The notes below the pieces were generated by a model, which was not told the origin of the DNA, did not search any database, and was given only the letters and a program-made list of their open reading frames with translations. From Lepidostoma basale (taxonomy: Eukaryota > Arthropoda > Insecta > Trichoptera > Lepidostomatidae), in the NCBI GenBank assembly GCA_022606425.2, contig JAHDVF020001313.1, positions 620,001 to 684,000 of the forward strand: a stretch of DNA of 64,000 nt, written 5' to 3'. A program made the position numbers and the translations under genes. How positions within the stretch are numbered: the stretch's first letter is position 1; every line of letters begins with the position of its first letter. Shown in pieces: positions 1 through 10,599 of this stretch.

Positions 1-159
1 CCCGCTGCCTGTGAACAAAGGTTAACATATCCACTAACGCAGTTGTACTCCGCCAAACACAAAATCCATCCAGGCACTGCTCCTCTTATTTTCCCTTCGG
101 AAACAACCTCTATTTAAAAATAATAAGACTGATACATCATACTCTACAATCTTCTTCTT

Positions 160-760
160 CTTCGCGTGCCGTATTAGGTCCCTCTGACGTTGGCAATCAT
201 CCCGGCGAAGGCTTCTCTATCTTGCGCAACCCGGAACAGCTCCCTCACATATCTCATCCCGGTCTGTTTCTTTAATTAATGTGTGTCTAGGCTAAGAAAA
301 CTGCTGTAAATAAATTCTTTTTTATTATAAAGGTTCTGAGTTGGGGCGGGAGATAGAAGGTTAACAAATATTAGATTAAATGTTGGCCTGTCATACTTAG
401 CTTGATGACAAAGAGATTAACTTAACGTAAGTCCCGGATGGACGGGAACAGGCCTAGGCAGTGCAGCGAGACTGACGAAAGGGCGTCGCTGCGTCCTATA
501 ACAGTCTCGGGTGGCGGTGGGAACCTTCTATCTATCTCATCCCGGTCCAGTCTCTTATGTTGCACAGCCAAGACGTTTGCCTCTTACCAGGACCACGCTG
601 CCCCTCAATTTTTCCCATCAGTTGGAGCAAACTGTATTTATCTCCCCGCAGAATGTGACCCAGATATGAATTCTTACGGACCTTAGCGTCCTTTAGCAGT
701 TGTCCATTACAATTGTCCAATACTCTATAATGCCAACCTTAAATGGTCTTCCATTCATTA
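160..760 (-). mobile_element. Non-LTR retrotransposon (LINE) 3' fragment, interrupted
   Basis: Read on the minus strand, 720-533 encodes the end of a LINE reverse-transcriptase ORF (LGHILRGDKYSLLQL, then RGPGKRQTSWL and RDWTG). The reading resumes at 250-160 with the typical tail FRVAQDREAFAGMIANVRGT and a stop. The two parts are separated by a 268-bp insertion flanked by a 15-bp direct repeat. It is a dead 5'-truncated copy. Confidence 0.75.
265..532 (-). mobile_element. Short retroposon inserted in LINE, 15-bp TSD
   Basis: The 15-bp sequence TATCTCATCCCGGTC occurs at 250-264 and again at 533-547. Removing one copy and the 268 bp between them restores the LINE reading frame, so this is an insertion with a target-site duplication. 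The long TSD fits LINE-type retroposition. The insert has no ORF. On the minus strand it starts with a GC-rich head (around 515-440) and ends AT-rich. The family is not recognised. Confidence 0.7.
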
Positions 761-869
761 AACGAGAAAAATGTAAGACTCTACCATAAGCCCTAAATTC
801 TTATTGCCCCCTTTGCCAAGAGCACTCAGAACTACACCGGCTTGTCAGTTTTCAATTTGTCAAAAAAAA

Positions 870-1110
870 ATTCTCCGAAATTCGGGTGCGTCTTATACTC
901 GAAATTAATATAAAAATGTCCATATATTCGATGCCGCGGAATCTATCTCTATCTGGCAACATTGGATTCAACTGGCAGCGGCAGTGCACCGATGTGACGA
1001 ACATGAGTTTTTTTTAGTCTAGCTTTGGAATCTAACAATAAAATGGTGAAAATAAATATTTAAAAAAAAATTAAGGTGCGTCTTAAAGTCCGTAAAATAC
1101 GGTGTATTGA
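870..1110. mobile_element. DNA-transposon remnant (CACCGTATTTTACGGACT-type end)
   Basis: The minus-strand end at about 1105-1070 reads CACCGTATTTTACGGACT followed by an AAGACGCACC motif. The motif is repeated as GGTGCGTCTTATACTCG at 886-902. Terminal sequences of this style are common on Tc1/mariner-like insect DNA transposons. No second terminus and no transposase are visible, so only a fragment is claimed. Confidence 0.35.
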
Positions 1111-1394
1111 AATTTTGAAGTAATTCATTCATTCTCTGTTGAAATTTTATGTAATTTTTTAGAATCCTATAGAATTTGGTACTACCAAGCATTACAACAT
1201 TATTGCGAATTTTGGAATGAAGAAGTTGGTTTAGTTTTTTTTCTGTTTTTTGTATGATTTTTTTTACAAGTTTATTGTGTTTTATATAGTCAAAAAATAT
1301 AATTTCATTTTCGAGTAAAATTGACAGCCCTCCAATATCAGCCATTCTAAAACCACCCGGCACATAAAGGGTTAACAAAATAATTTAATATAAT

Positions 1395-2121
1395 ACTTAT
1401 GTATGGAAGCGAAGCATGGAACTGAGATGAGAGCAGAATAAATGAGGTAGAGATGAGGTCCCTAAGACGTATGTGTGGTAGAACGATGTACGACAGAATC
1501 TCAAATGCTAATATTAGAAAGGAATGTAGAGCGAAAGAAGGTATTATGAACAAAGTTATGAAAGGATCGCTGCGTTGGTTCAGACATATGAAGCGCATGG
1601 GTGAAGAAAGAATGGTTAAAAAAGTATACGTTAAGGATGTAAATGGAGAACGGAGTCGAGGTAGACCGAGGAAAACATGGCATGACCTGGCATGGTGATG
1701 TCGGTGGGGAGAGCTATCAAACTACCGAACATGATCGCTTCGGAGATCGATGTCTTTCATATTTGTGAAAGTACGTTCAGAAGACAAATACTCTTGATTT
1801 TGGAGAGTATCTTGTATTCATAATGTCAAACCATCTCTCATTCGTTCCTGGTATTATATATTTATTATATTTTACCTGTTCTCAATAGATGTCTTAAACT
1901 TTAATAATTGTTTGTAATATCTTTTGAGAAAATAAACTGATTTGATTTGATGACCAAATTAATCAAATTCTAACTGTTGGTCATGTTAGAAGCCGGAAGA
2001 ATCGACGTGCCTGTATGACTCGCTGTATCTAGAGAGTGATGTCAGGATAGAGTAGTGTGCCGGTCCATTCTCTCTGTCTACTTCTGCGGGGAAACGGCGT
2101 GATGGTTTGTTGTTGTTGTTG
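1395..2121 (+). mobile_element. LINE family A, 3' fragment with nested insertion
   Basis: Frames along 1395-1687 match the C-terminal part of the long RT ORF at 17935-19662 (LMYGSEAWN, MRSLRRMCGRTMYDRIS, then SRGRPRKTWHD). The match continues at 1950-2110 (QINQIL, GHVRSR.NRRACMTRC) to the end of the ORF and a (GTT)n tail at about 2105-2121. Stops and indels make it inactive. A 262-bp element interrupts it. The 3' tail ends about 31 bases before the PHYHD1 exon acceptor. Confidence 0.85.
1688..1949 (+). mobile_element. Nested retroelement 3' end, 6-bp TSD
   Basis: ATGACC at 1682-1687 is duplicated at 1950-1955. Excising the segment rejoins the host LINE codons W-H-D-Q-I-N-Q. The insert ends AATAAACTGATTTGATTTG, a microsatellite-like LINE or SINE tail. 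Its last 130 bases resemble 41360-41512, so it belongs to a repeat family present at least twice here. Confidence 0.65.
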
Positions 2122-2137
2122 TATTGAATACAAATGA

Positions 2138-2338
<201 letters not shown>

Positions 2339-2756
2339 GCCAACCCCAACCAGAGCGCTTCTGCAGAAGACAATTTGCCAGTTTTCCATTTTGACTTTCA
2401 CTAATTGAGCTGGTCAATCTTTCTACATATTATCAATTTTACATACCAAATATGAGTAGTTAATACTGATAAAAAGATATTTTCTATATATTTATTCATA
2501 TTTTACGGCGATGACATGTTTCTCCTTGTTATGGCATTATCACATTTTTAACCACTGTAGTGCGGCTCGCTATATTTGCAGTCCTAAATATTTGTTTCGG
2601 AATGCGGCAGACTACGTTTGCAGCTCATAATTGATTGTATTTTACAAATATAAACCTTTTTACATGAGTCCCTTACCACTAAATTGTATATTATTATTAT
2701 TACTATTTACATCATTACAGCTCAAGCCAAATCGATGTAAAGGGTATAGCTATCAT
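2339..2756 (+). other. Probable 3'UTR of the PHYHD1-like gene
   Basis: AT-rich non-coding sequence downstream of the stop codon. No canonical AATAAA is seen before about 3080, so the polyadenylation site is unresolved. Nothing else is recognised. Confidence 0.35.
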
Positions 2757-2925
2757 ATTAATTCTCATGACATGTGATAGGCAGCTAATCTATCGTCATT
2801 TTATTGTCACGTGAATTCTACAACAGACTAAAAACAAAGTGACAATCACACTGCTATCGCCGGGAATCGAACCCGGGACCTTCGGTGTGGCAGTCATATC
2901 ACTTACCACTCGGCCACGAAGGTTT
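2757..2925 (-). repeat. tRNA-derived SINE, copy 1
   Basis: On the minus strand the element begins with a tRNA-like head: an A-box-like TGGCCGAGTGGTAAG followed by B box GGTTCGATTCC. The head gives way to a non-tRNA body ending GATTAGCTGCCTATCACATG. Closely similar copies occur at about 29558-29775 and 50168-50396, and a truncated one at 17060-17120. Multiple copies with a shared body argue for a SINE family rather than a functional tRNA. Confidence 0.8.
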
Positions 2926-5118
2926 TCATCATTATGATGAACTGGAATAATCTGTCTGATCTGTATGTAGTTAGCCGCAGTTCGAGACCATTTTTTACTG
3001 CTAATGAAGTCAGTATCACAATGGGGGTTAAATGTGACGAGATTCAAATGAGTGTACCATTCTATAATGCCCTAGTAAAATAAATCTTGTAACTGTAATA
3101 AAATATAATTAAACATATTGAAAACTAACGGTTTAATTGACATTAAATAAATAAATTAAAATCTATGTTTTTCGATTAGGTATTTAGTTAATTAATATTG
3201 AGTTGTATATCATTCCTGGAATGTAGGAAGTTTTTTGTTAGGTCAACTATGTAGCTAAGGCTGACCTATTACGAGTGCATATACGACATATGTGTATGCA
3301 CATATTTAAAAAAAATAAAGTAATTTAAAAATACTATCCACCACTCACTTACCAGGGTTCGGTTTAAGTGCCTGAAATCAAGTTCCTAATGTGAAGTAAT
3401 TTTATTTATAGTAAATGTAATAAAATATTTTTGTACGATTTATAAGTAATTTATGTTTGATTTATTCAGCAAACATTTATTTTTTCAAAAACTTTTTTTT
3501 TCAATTTGCCCACTGGGAAATTAAATGAAATATCATTATTTTAAGAAATCTGGAAAGAATCATGCGCGAATAATCGAAATCAACTTACACACGTTAACTT
3601 TTTGAAAATTTGAAGATAGCAGAATATCGATTCTTTAATAGTATACTCATCTATGTTAAATAATTAAATACTATTGTATTTTTTTATACATAATACTTAC
3701 CCTATTATTGAAAACATCTATTTGTATGAATTGAAATAACGAGAATATTAAACAATCTAAAAGAAAATTCAATGTATATTTTTTTAAATAAACTGGAAAC
3801 ATACAAAAGAGTTTTTTTATAAGTGATTGCGAAGGTTATGTTATTAAACTGTATTCTTCTTCTTCTTCTATTAATTTTTGTTAAGACAGAATATCAATCT
3901 TCGTCCTGTGGTGAAGACCTACAACTTTCTCTCCATCTCTTTGGTGGTCATCTCGTCTCGTGAATTACGATCCTGGGAATCCTCGCTCGCATCCTCTCAA
4001 TGTGGTCTCCCCACACACATCGAATTAATGAATTTAAAAAAATATATGTTAATCATGTGTTACAGGACGTAAACATTGCAGCATCAAATCAATTTAACAT
4101 ATGTCAGACGTGGTGGTCGTAAGAAGGTCGGAATGGGGAATGTTGTTAACATAAAGCGATCGCTTAACCCAACCAATGACAGGTCATAAGTCCCGTAAGC
4201 GCCTCGACCACCATATTCTGTTTCCAGAAAACAATTTACATCTTCGTCTCTATTGAGATACAATTAATCCATAAAAATTAACTTTTAAATTAGTTTTAAT
4301 AAAATTGTCAGAGAAATCAATGTACAAGGCACGATGAATGAATGTCTGGAAGCAACATTGTTGAGAATGTAAGACAAGTATGTCTGGAAGCAACATTGTG
4401 GCGGTCCAACCTCTCCTGCCTTCCCATTTGGAAACGACGTGGTTCGTTAGTAAGTTACATTCAAATATTATAAAAACTGCGTTCCCCAGTTGTGAATTCA
4501 GTTTAGTCCTCCGAAGTTTGATGCAAATGACAAGGCCTTCTTCAAAAACGATTAAGCATCAATCTCTTCATCGTTGCAAGACACCCACTCATTAAAATAT
4601 TTGCAACTGGAAAACGAGGCAAGCGTAAGTTTGTATCATATATTGTATCTTTAAGTTTTCGGTCAATCTTAAATAATATTTTATAATTCTTTCTACGCTT
4701 TAATATCAATTTATGAGTACAAAATAGCTTAATTAACGGAAGTCGTAAAAATACATAATTATCGAAACGAAAATGGTGCTACTGTCCTCAAAAGTAAAAT
4801 TAGGCGAATTAGTGATAAAAGTCTATTCATGATAGTTATTTACTTTCCGTTTGACATATTTAAGATACACAATAATCAAGGCACAAGATATGCCTCTTTG
4901 GAAACAAGAAAAAATATTATGCATTCATATTCAGGAGCCAAAGCTGATTTGGAATCGTTGGCCAGTATTAAAGCTCGTTAGGTGTTATATTTAGGTCATG
5001 TGTTTAGGGGAGAATAATATGAATTGCTGCACCTGATCATGGAGGGAAAAATAGAGAGTTGACGAGTAAATAATATGGACATGTAATGCTATCAGTTAAG
5101 GCTAGGTGGTCATTCACA
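2926..5118. other. Intergenic, no gene recognised
   Basis: AT-rich spacer. A local direct repeat (GTCTGGAAGCAACATTGT, near 4343 and 4382) and an imperfect inverted pair (GTGGTGGTCG near 4111, CGACCACCAT near 4206) are the only structures noted. Confidence 0.5.
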
Positions 5119-5119
5119 T

Positions 5120-5125
5120 TCAGTT
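5120..5125 (+). promoter_or_regulatory. Possible initiator (TCAGTT)
   Basis: TCAGTT matches the arthropod initiator consensus and lies about 100 bases before the start codon of the secreted EGF gene. An AGTTA motif lies about 30 bases downstream, slightly off ideal DPE spacing. This is weak positional evidence only. Confidence 0.25.
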
Positions 5126-5225
5126 CGCCCAGAGTTAATGTATTGTACATAGTTATCGGGGACCGCGCGTCGGTAAACACTCGGCTATCAGTCGGAGTCG
5201 ATGAGTTGGGCAGAAAGCATTGATC

Positions 5226-5280
5226 ATGGAGCGGTCAATACATATCATTCTCATTGGAATAGTGTTGGCATCGTCTCTTG
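5226..5280 (+). CDS. EGF gene coding exon 1 (signal peptide)
   Basis: ATG at 5226 is followed by 18 codons of hydrophobic leader. The donor is TCTTG|GTATGT at 5281, phase 1. Confidence 0.8.
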
Positions 5281-8200
5281 GTATGTCCATGTTTATATTC
5301 TTTCTCACACATTGATTTACACTCCCCTGTAAAGATAATTCGAGCGAATTGTGCATGCACCCAATAAACTGTTTAATTATCTTAATTGCTATTCTCGGTA
5401 ATTTGATAACCAGTGGAAAGTTATTGCGATCTTAGATGACCTATTTGCTTATTTTAATACGAATGCAAATCGATTTATCATAATTAATTCAGTTGCCATA
5501 TGGAATCTATCATTGTTCTAATTACATAAACAAAGCATTTTTACAATTTAAAAGATAAACGAGAGCGACTCGTCAATGGTTACAGAAAACGCTTCCATGA
5601 AATAATTATTATATTTTATGTGTATAAAAAATTGTGAGTTTTTATTCCTATAAATTCTAAATTTAATAAAAAAAAATCTAAATTTAACCTTAAAGTCAAA
5701 ACTCAGGAGTAACACGATAAGGGTGTGAATTTTATCCTTTGGACTTGAATTCGTATAAATTTTTATTTAATATCTTTGAAGATGTCTCATATTAATACAC
5801 TTTCCATTTCCAATTATATTGTTAATTAATTTATGGATTTATAAAATAATGAACTACGTATTTAAAATTAATCATTTCCATTAACTTTAGGGCGATTCGA
5901 CGATTATAAGTTTAGTTACAGTACGTACATATATTTTTGGAGTAACAACTTGATATTGAAATAAATTCGTTAGTTTAGTTTTTTCTTAATTTAATTTAAT
6001 CATGTTATATGTGGTTACTTATTTTTATTAGAAATATTAACCAAATACACAATGTATTGAAATCACCATACAATATTTAAACACACCTAAGATTTATTAG
6101 GACTGTTCAGAATTAAGTTTCATAATTCTTAATAAATAAACCAATAAAGTATGTGAAAATTTATGGGAAATGATCAGTTGCTCTCGGAGAACATTTACAA
6201 TTGATTACGAAAAATATTATGTATTTGGCGCTTTAGAAATATGAATTGGTGTTTTGTTTTTGCGTAAAAAAAATAATCTCAATGTACCCAACATTGCGTG
6301 GGCTGATTATAATATTATTTGGTGAAATTATAATTAATTTTCATTAAATTTGTCCTTGTCGCTGCATAGATTTTCGTATTTATCATTATAAAAGTCAGTC
6401 AAAGTAGTTCAATTGTTGTGCCGAATAACTTTATACGATAATGTGCATTGCTTGCAGAGAGCTGGGTAGGTCCAAGGGAGTGAATGAACTTTTAACACAC
6501 ATATCTCCGGTCTCAGATATAACTTGAAATGTCTGTATGTGTCCAATTTGAGTGGAATCACACATTGCAGGATATGAGAGATAACATTCTAACGGAAGAG
6601 GGTATTATCGAATCCGTTCAAAAGTTCACGACCTTATCTCGTTCCGTGCATTAGATTTATTCAGATATTTACAACTATACGACGCGTTATAGAATTTTGT
6701 TTCTAGCACGCATGTTTTCTTTAGATCAATAGCGATGGATTATTTATAAATATAACAAATTCAAACATTCACTTAATAACGGACACTTTAATAACGGACA
6801 TTTTGTTTTAACTCGTACTTAATCGTAGAAAAGGTAAATATGTTTTCAGGAAATATTTGTAAATAAAAATAATATTGATAAACGCAAAATTAAAAAAGCC
6901 AAGATACAATTAATGTAATGACTTATATGTGACATACATTCTACTTGCTTACCTGGTATTATGGTAGATGATGGTGGCTTTTATGACACCATTAGTTTTT
7001 TAAGTTTTGTTTCAAGGACGCTGGATATATTTCTCCTTCTTACCAAGTATGTGGACACTAGCATATGCAATTTTTTTATGCGATTGCCGTTTTATGAACA
7101 ATGTAATTAATGCGAAAATTGTTAATGAGGGTGGTTACGAATTAAGTGGTTAGGAACGCTTGGCTCCTGATCCAGGGGACTAGGGTTCAAGCCTGGACAC
7201 GACCAAATGCTTTCATTATAATAAACTATTTTCTGCTCATATTGATCATTGTAAAATAAATTAATTCTTGGAAGTAATTGAAGGAAAACAGTGTTAATAT
7301 AAAATTTTCGCGTGGGTGATGTAAATGTGTTTTTATTTATTTATATAATATGAATTCCTCTGGGCTTTTCGATTGTCAGCGATCAGCGCGCTTCTAATAC
7401 AAACATGTTATGATATTTATTGATTTTTTATTATTATTTTGTAAATATTCTCATGATGAATGAAGAATTCTTTCGATTGATTAATATTCCTCGGTTTGTC
7501 TTGCAGGTGAATTATGGTGTTTTGAAATAGAAGAAGCCCGGCATGGGTGTAAGATACAATCGGGAGTCTGCGTTTGCGGTTATGGCTACATATCCGAGTA
7601 CAGATATTCTTCTAACAAGGAATGTCGGACGGCGTTGAATCGTGAGTTTTTATTATAGACCAGGATATATCTAAGAATATTCCTATATAATAAACATTTA
7701 GTTTGATTCCACTTGGTATAATGTCCCCGGCCGGTGTCGGCACCTTACTGCCATCTCCTGACAAAAAGACGAGCGATTAACCAGAAGATGCCAGCTAGCT
7801 GCCGAAACCGAAACCAAGTATAATGAAATATATAATTACCTATTTGTTCTAGAACACATAAGTGGTTCTGTTCTTTAGTTAAAATATGACTTGAAAAAGA
7901 TTATGTAAAATTTCACCCTTAATTTTCACAACATTATATTTGATATTTATAACTATCAGGCCGTTTCTCCGGAGGGGTAGGCAGAGAGGATAGACCGCCA
8001 TAGTGCTCTGTCCTGGCATACTTCTCGAGATTCCTTTATATTAATACATCGTAACATGCGCGCTCATAGATTTTTCCGAGTTCGAATGTGGCCGCCTTTT
8101 AGTATTTGATTAATTTGGACATGCCATGCATTTCTTGGTCTTCCACGGCTTCTCTTTTCACTCACACTGCTTGTATGCAAAATTTTAACCATTCGTTCCA

Positions 8201-10384
8201 TGTCTAAACCATCTTAGGGACCATTTTTTAATTTTACTTACGATGCAATCATCTGCCTTAAATATCTTCCTTATTTTGTTGATCGGAATTCTATCATATA
8301 TCGTTTCCCGGAATTCTATCATATAGGGGAAAGTAGGGGAATCACGAACACCTAAGGAAAATTTTGAATAAAACAGCGGAATTATGATATAGAATTACTT
8401 TTATTGTTTCTTGAGCAAGTATAAATATCCAGCTAAGTACCTCACTAATCAACATTTTGATTTTTTTAATAATAAATAATATTTTGGTGAAAAAACAGAA
8501 CCCTTAGCGTTCAGGTAATCTCGAACACCAAGTGGGGTAATTACGAACTAACATAAATAATCAGTAATTAGTCTTCAATTACGACAGAGACCACCTTTAT
8601 ATCCCATCGATGTTGATTGTCCGTCTGTACATTTCTCATGAGCCCAATTTTTACATATCCTGCACATAATCCAGTCTTCAATAGGGGGGCTTTCATAGCA
8701 AAAAATACAGTCTTCATTTTTGTCCTTTATTTTCTTCTCTTGATTTAGAATCATAAAAAATTATCAATACTGTTGAACATTTTCAGTGCTTTTCTGGTTC
8801 TTTTGTTTTTGGATTTTTCATCGCGTTGCAGTATTTTCATACGTTCGAGATTCCCCCGCATGGACTGTTTGTGATTGCCCCGCAGGATCAAAATGCAAAA
8901 TTCATAAACATTATTTTAGGTAATGTTACAATTTGCCATTAGCGTTAGTCTCATTGGAATCTTTGATAAGTTACTATTCAAGTTTCTAAACGTTATATTT
9001 ATACTTAATCTTAAAAATAAAGCTACATCAAGTTACTTTTATGAAAAATTTACATCAAAAACACAAAAAATATTGAAATATTTATACCTTGTATCACGCG
9101 CACGTCCACTTCTCAAAAATTATCGTCTATCACTAGAGATGGCGTGATTGTTAAGATGGCAGTGAACATAATACTGCCATCTATGTCTAACATAGTAGAA
9201 CTATTGAATTCGGGATTACCCCGCGTTCGTGATACCCCGACTTTCCCCTATGTTTGTGTTATTTTTGTAAAATGTATACAGTAATTTGGGTAAAAAAAAT
9301 ATGAAAGGCATCGATCTCCGAGGATACCGCGTCTTGAAAACCTAAAATAAAAAATAAAAACCTCGCTAAAAACAATCGTGTCGCTCAAGAATAAATTGTT
9401 AGAAAATTAACAATATATGTTACGAACAGACATTAATTATATTATTTTACAGAACGGGGTAGCAATATTTGCTCATCCATCCCATGCTTAAATAAAGGCA
9501 CCTGCATTCAGATCACTCAGCGACCTGGCTTCAAGTGCAGGTGTGAGAGTACAGGCTATTATGGAAAGAGATGTGAAAGAGGTATGTTATTTTCTTTATC
9601 CTTACCTACTTTCCAGGATCACGTGAAATTATGTTTTTAATTGACTCTTCGTTTTTAAATCAACAAAACTTACCCTCCATTTTAAAAATAATTATAATTT
9701 TAAATCTTCACTGTAATAAGTACTCAAGTCTTCTTCTGTTTGGTGTATATGTGGTTATCAATTTTAAAAATCAAATGAAAATAAATTCTTTCTTGTGTTC
9801 TTCTTTTCGTTTTTAAACATATTGTATTATATTTTTCTAACCTTATTAATTTCTAAACTGGTTTTTGAACTTAAAATAGTAAAAATGTTATTAGAACCAT
9901 CAAGTATTTAAAAATAAAGTAAAATATTTGATACGTAAAAATGTGCACTTACCTTGCTTAACTTAATGCTTCTGATGTTTTGCTTGTTACCAGTGGCGCT
10001 ACTTCCATAGAAGCCCATAAGCCCGGCTTACACAAGAATTTTGAATCAAAACCCCCAAATCTAAGTAATCATGCCCCCGCATAAACCAACAACCCACCAA
10101 GTCACCTTCCAACAATGTTCCTACCAGACGTAAGAGGAATAGCCACAATAGACCTCTGTAAGCCAGAAAAGGTTTTGATTCAAAGTTTCTTACGCAAGCT
10201 GGGCTTCTATGGGAGTACCGCCACTGCTTGTTACTACAAAACCGATAGAAAAAAAAAGATAGAAGTACATATCTCACATGAACCCATTTTAAGATGACTG
10301 ACTCCATACTAAATGCAGATTTTTCTTTTCTTTTCAGCTTGTCCAACAAGTGGGCACTTTCCTTACGAATGTGTTGTTATCTAA
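5226..10384 (+). CDS. Small secreted EGF-domain protein, complete four-exon gene
   Basis: Coding exons are 5226-5280, 7507-7641, 9453-9581 and 10338-10384. All junctions are phase 1 with GT-AG introns, giving about 121 residues. Residues 1-18 (MERSIHIILIGIVLASSL) form a signal peptide. Residues 20-64 are a Cys-containing module (CKIQSGVCVCGYGYIS). Residues about 67-107 are an EGF-like domain with six cysteines (CSSIPC, GTC, CRC, YYGKRCE). A short tail ACPTSGHFPYECVVI ends at TAA. No transmembrane segment follows, so secretion is inferred. It was not matched to a named family. A small ligand or extracellular modulator is possible but unproven. An out-of-frame ATG at 5201 opens a 42-codon ORF overlapping the start. 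The introns are rich in transposons. Confidence 0.82.
5282..7506 (+). other. Intron 1 of the EGF gene
   Basis: AT-rich. Position 7130-7202 has a tRNA-like stretch on the + strand (TAAGTGGTTAGGAACGC, then GGTTCAAGCC), possibly an old SINE head. Nothing else is recognised. Confidence 0.5.
7507..7641 (+). CDS. EGF gene coding exon 2 (Cys module)
   Basis: Acceptor TTTGTCTTGCAG and donor AATC|GTGAGT. 135 nt, phase 1 to 1. Encodes WCFEIEEARHGCK and CVCGYGY. Confidence 0.82.
7958..8330 (-). mobile_element. LINE family A 3' fragment
   Basis: The reverse strand matches the tail of the RT ORF at 17935-19662, with stops: (I)R.ADDCI-like codons, FRHG/WFRH region, RGRPRNAWH, then the ORF end at about 7965. 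It lies in intron 2 of the EGF gene, antisense to it. A roughly 30-bp local duplication (CGGAATTCTATCATATA) sits at its far end, where the next element begins. Confidence 0.75.
8326..9248 (-). mobile_element. Pogo-like DNA transposon, internally deleted (923 bp)
   Basis: Terminal inverted repeats start GGGGAAAGTAGGGGAATCAC at 8326 and GGGGAAAGTCGGGGTATCAC (minus strand) at 9248. Both are bordered by TA, the Tc1/mariner-superfamily target. On the minus strand at about 8690-8575 a degraded ORF end reads WIMCRICKNWAHEKC and a later C..C pair. This is the C-terminal zinc-binding signature found on many insect pogo/Jerky-type transposases. The DDE core is missing, so it is a non-autonomous derivative. 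Confidence 0.75.
9453..9581 (+). CDS. EGF gene coding exon 3 (EGF domain)
   Basis: Acceptor ATTATTTTACAG and donor AGAG|GTATGT. 129 nt, phase 1 to 1. One EGF-like domain with spacing C-x4-C-x5-C-x10-C-x-C-x8-C. Confidence 0.88.
9991..10226. mobile_element. hAT-type MITE with perfect 8-bp TSD
   Basis: The ends are CAGTGGCGCTACTTCCATAG and, on the opposite strand, CAGTGGCGGTACTCCCATAG. The inverted repeats extend about 60 bp. CTTGTTAC occurs at 9983-9990 and 10227-10234. An 8-bp target duplication and CAGTGGC ends are typical of hAT elements. It has no coding capacity and lies about 110 bases before the last exon of the EGF gene. Confidence 0.85.
10338..10384 (+). CDS. EGF gene coding exon 4 (C-terminus)
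   Basis: Acceptor TTTTCTTTTCAG. Fourteen further residues with two cysteines and TAA at 10382-10384. Confidence 0.82.
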
Positions 10385-10566
10385 CATTTTGAAACGAGCA
10401 CAAACATGAGATTTTTAAGATCATAAAATAATATTGTTAATGTTCAATTTGATTGGATAGATACAATTCCTACTTCAGGATCAAAACCACAATTTTAAGT
10501 AGACATTGAGCAGACGCTGTTTCAATAATGTTGTATTGTAATCTAAAGTTTTTATTATAAGGCGCA

Positions 10567-10572
10567 AATAAA
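10567..10572 (+). terminator. Polyadenylation signal AATAAA of the EGF gene
   Basis: First AATAAA downstream of the stop at 10384, 183 bases into the 3'UTR. Confidence 0.55.
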
Positions 10573-10599
10573 ATAATATAACATAAATCCAATGTTATT

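Noticed and set aside
2852..2925. tRNA gene
   Set aside because: tRNA-like head has a degenerate anticodon arm and is fused to a body shared with other copies, so it is a SINE.
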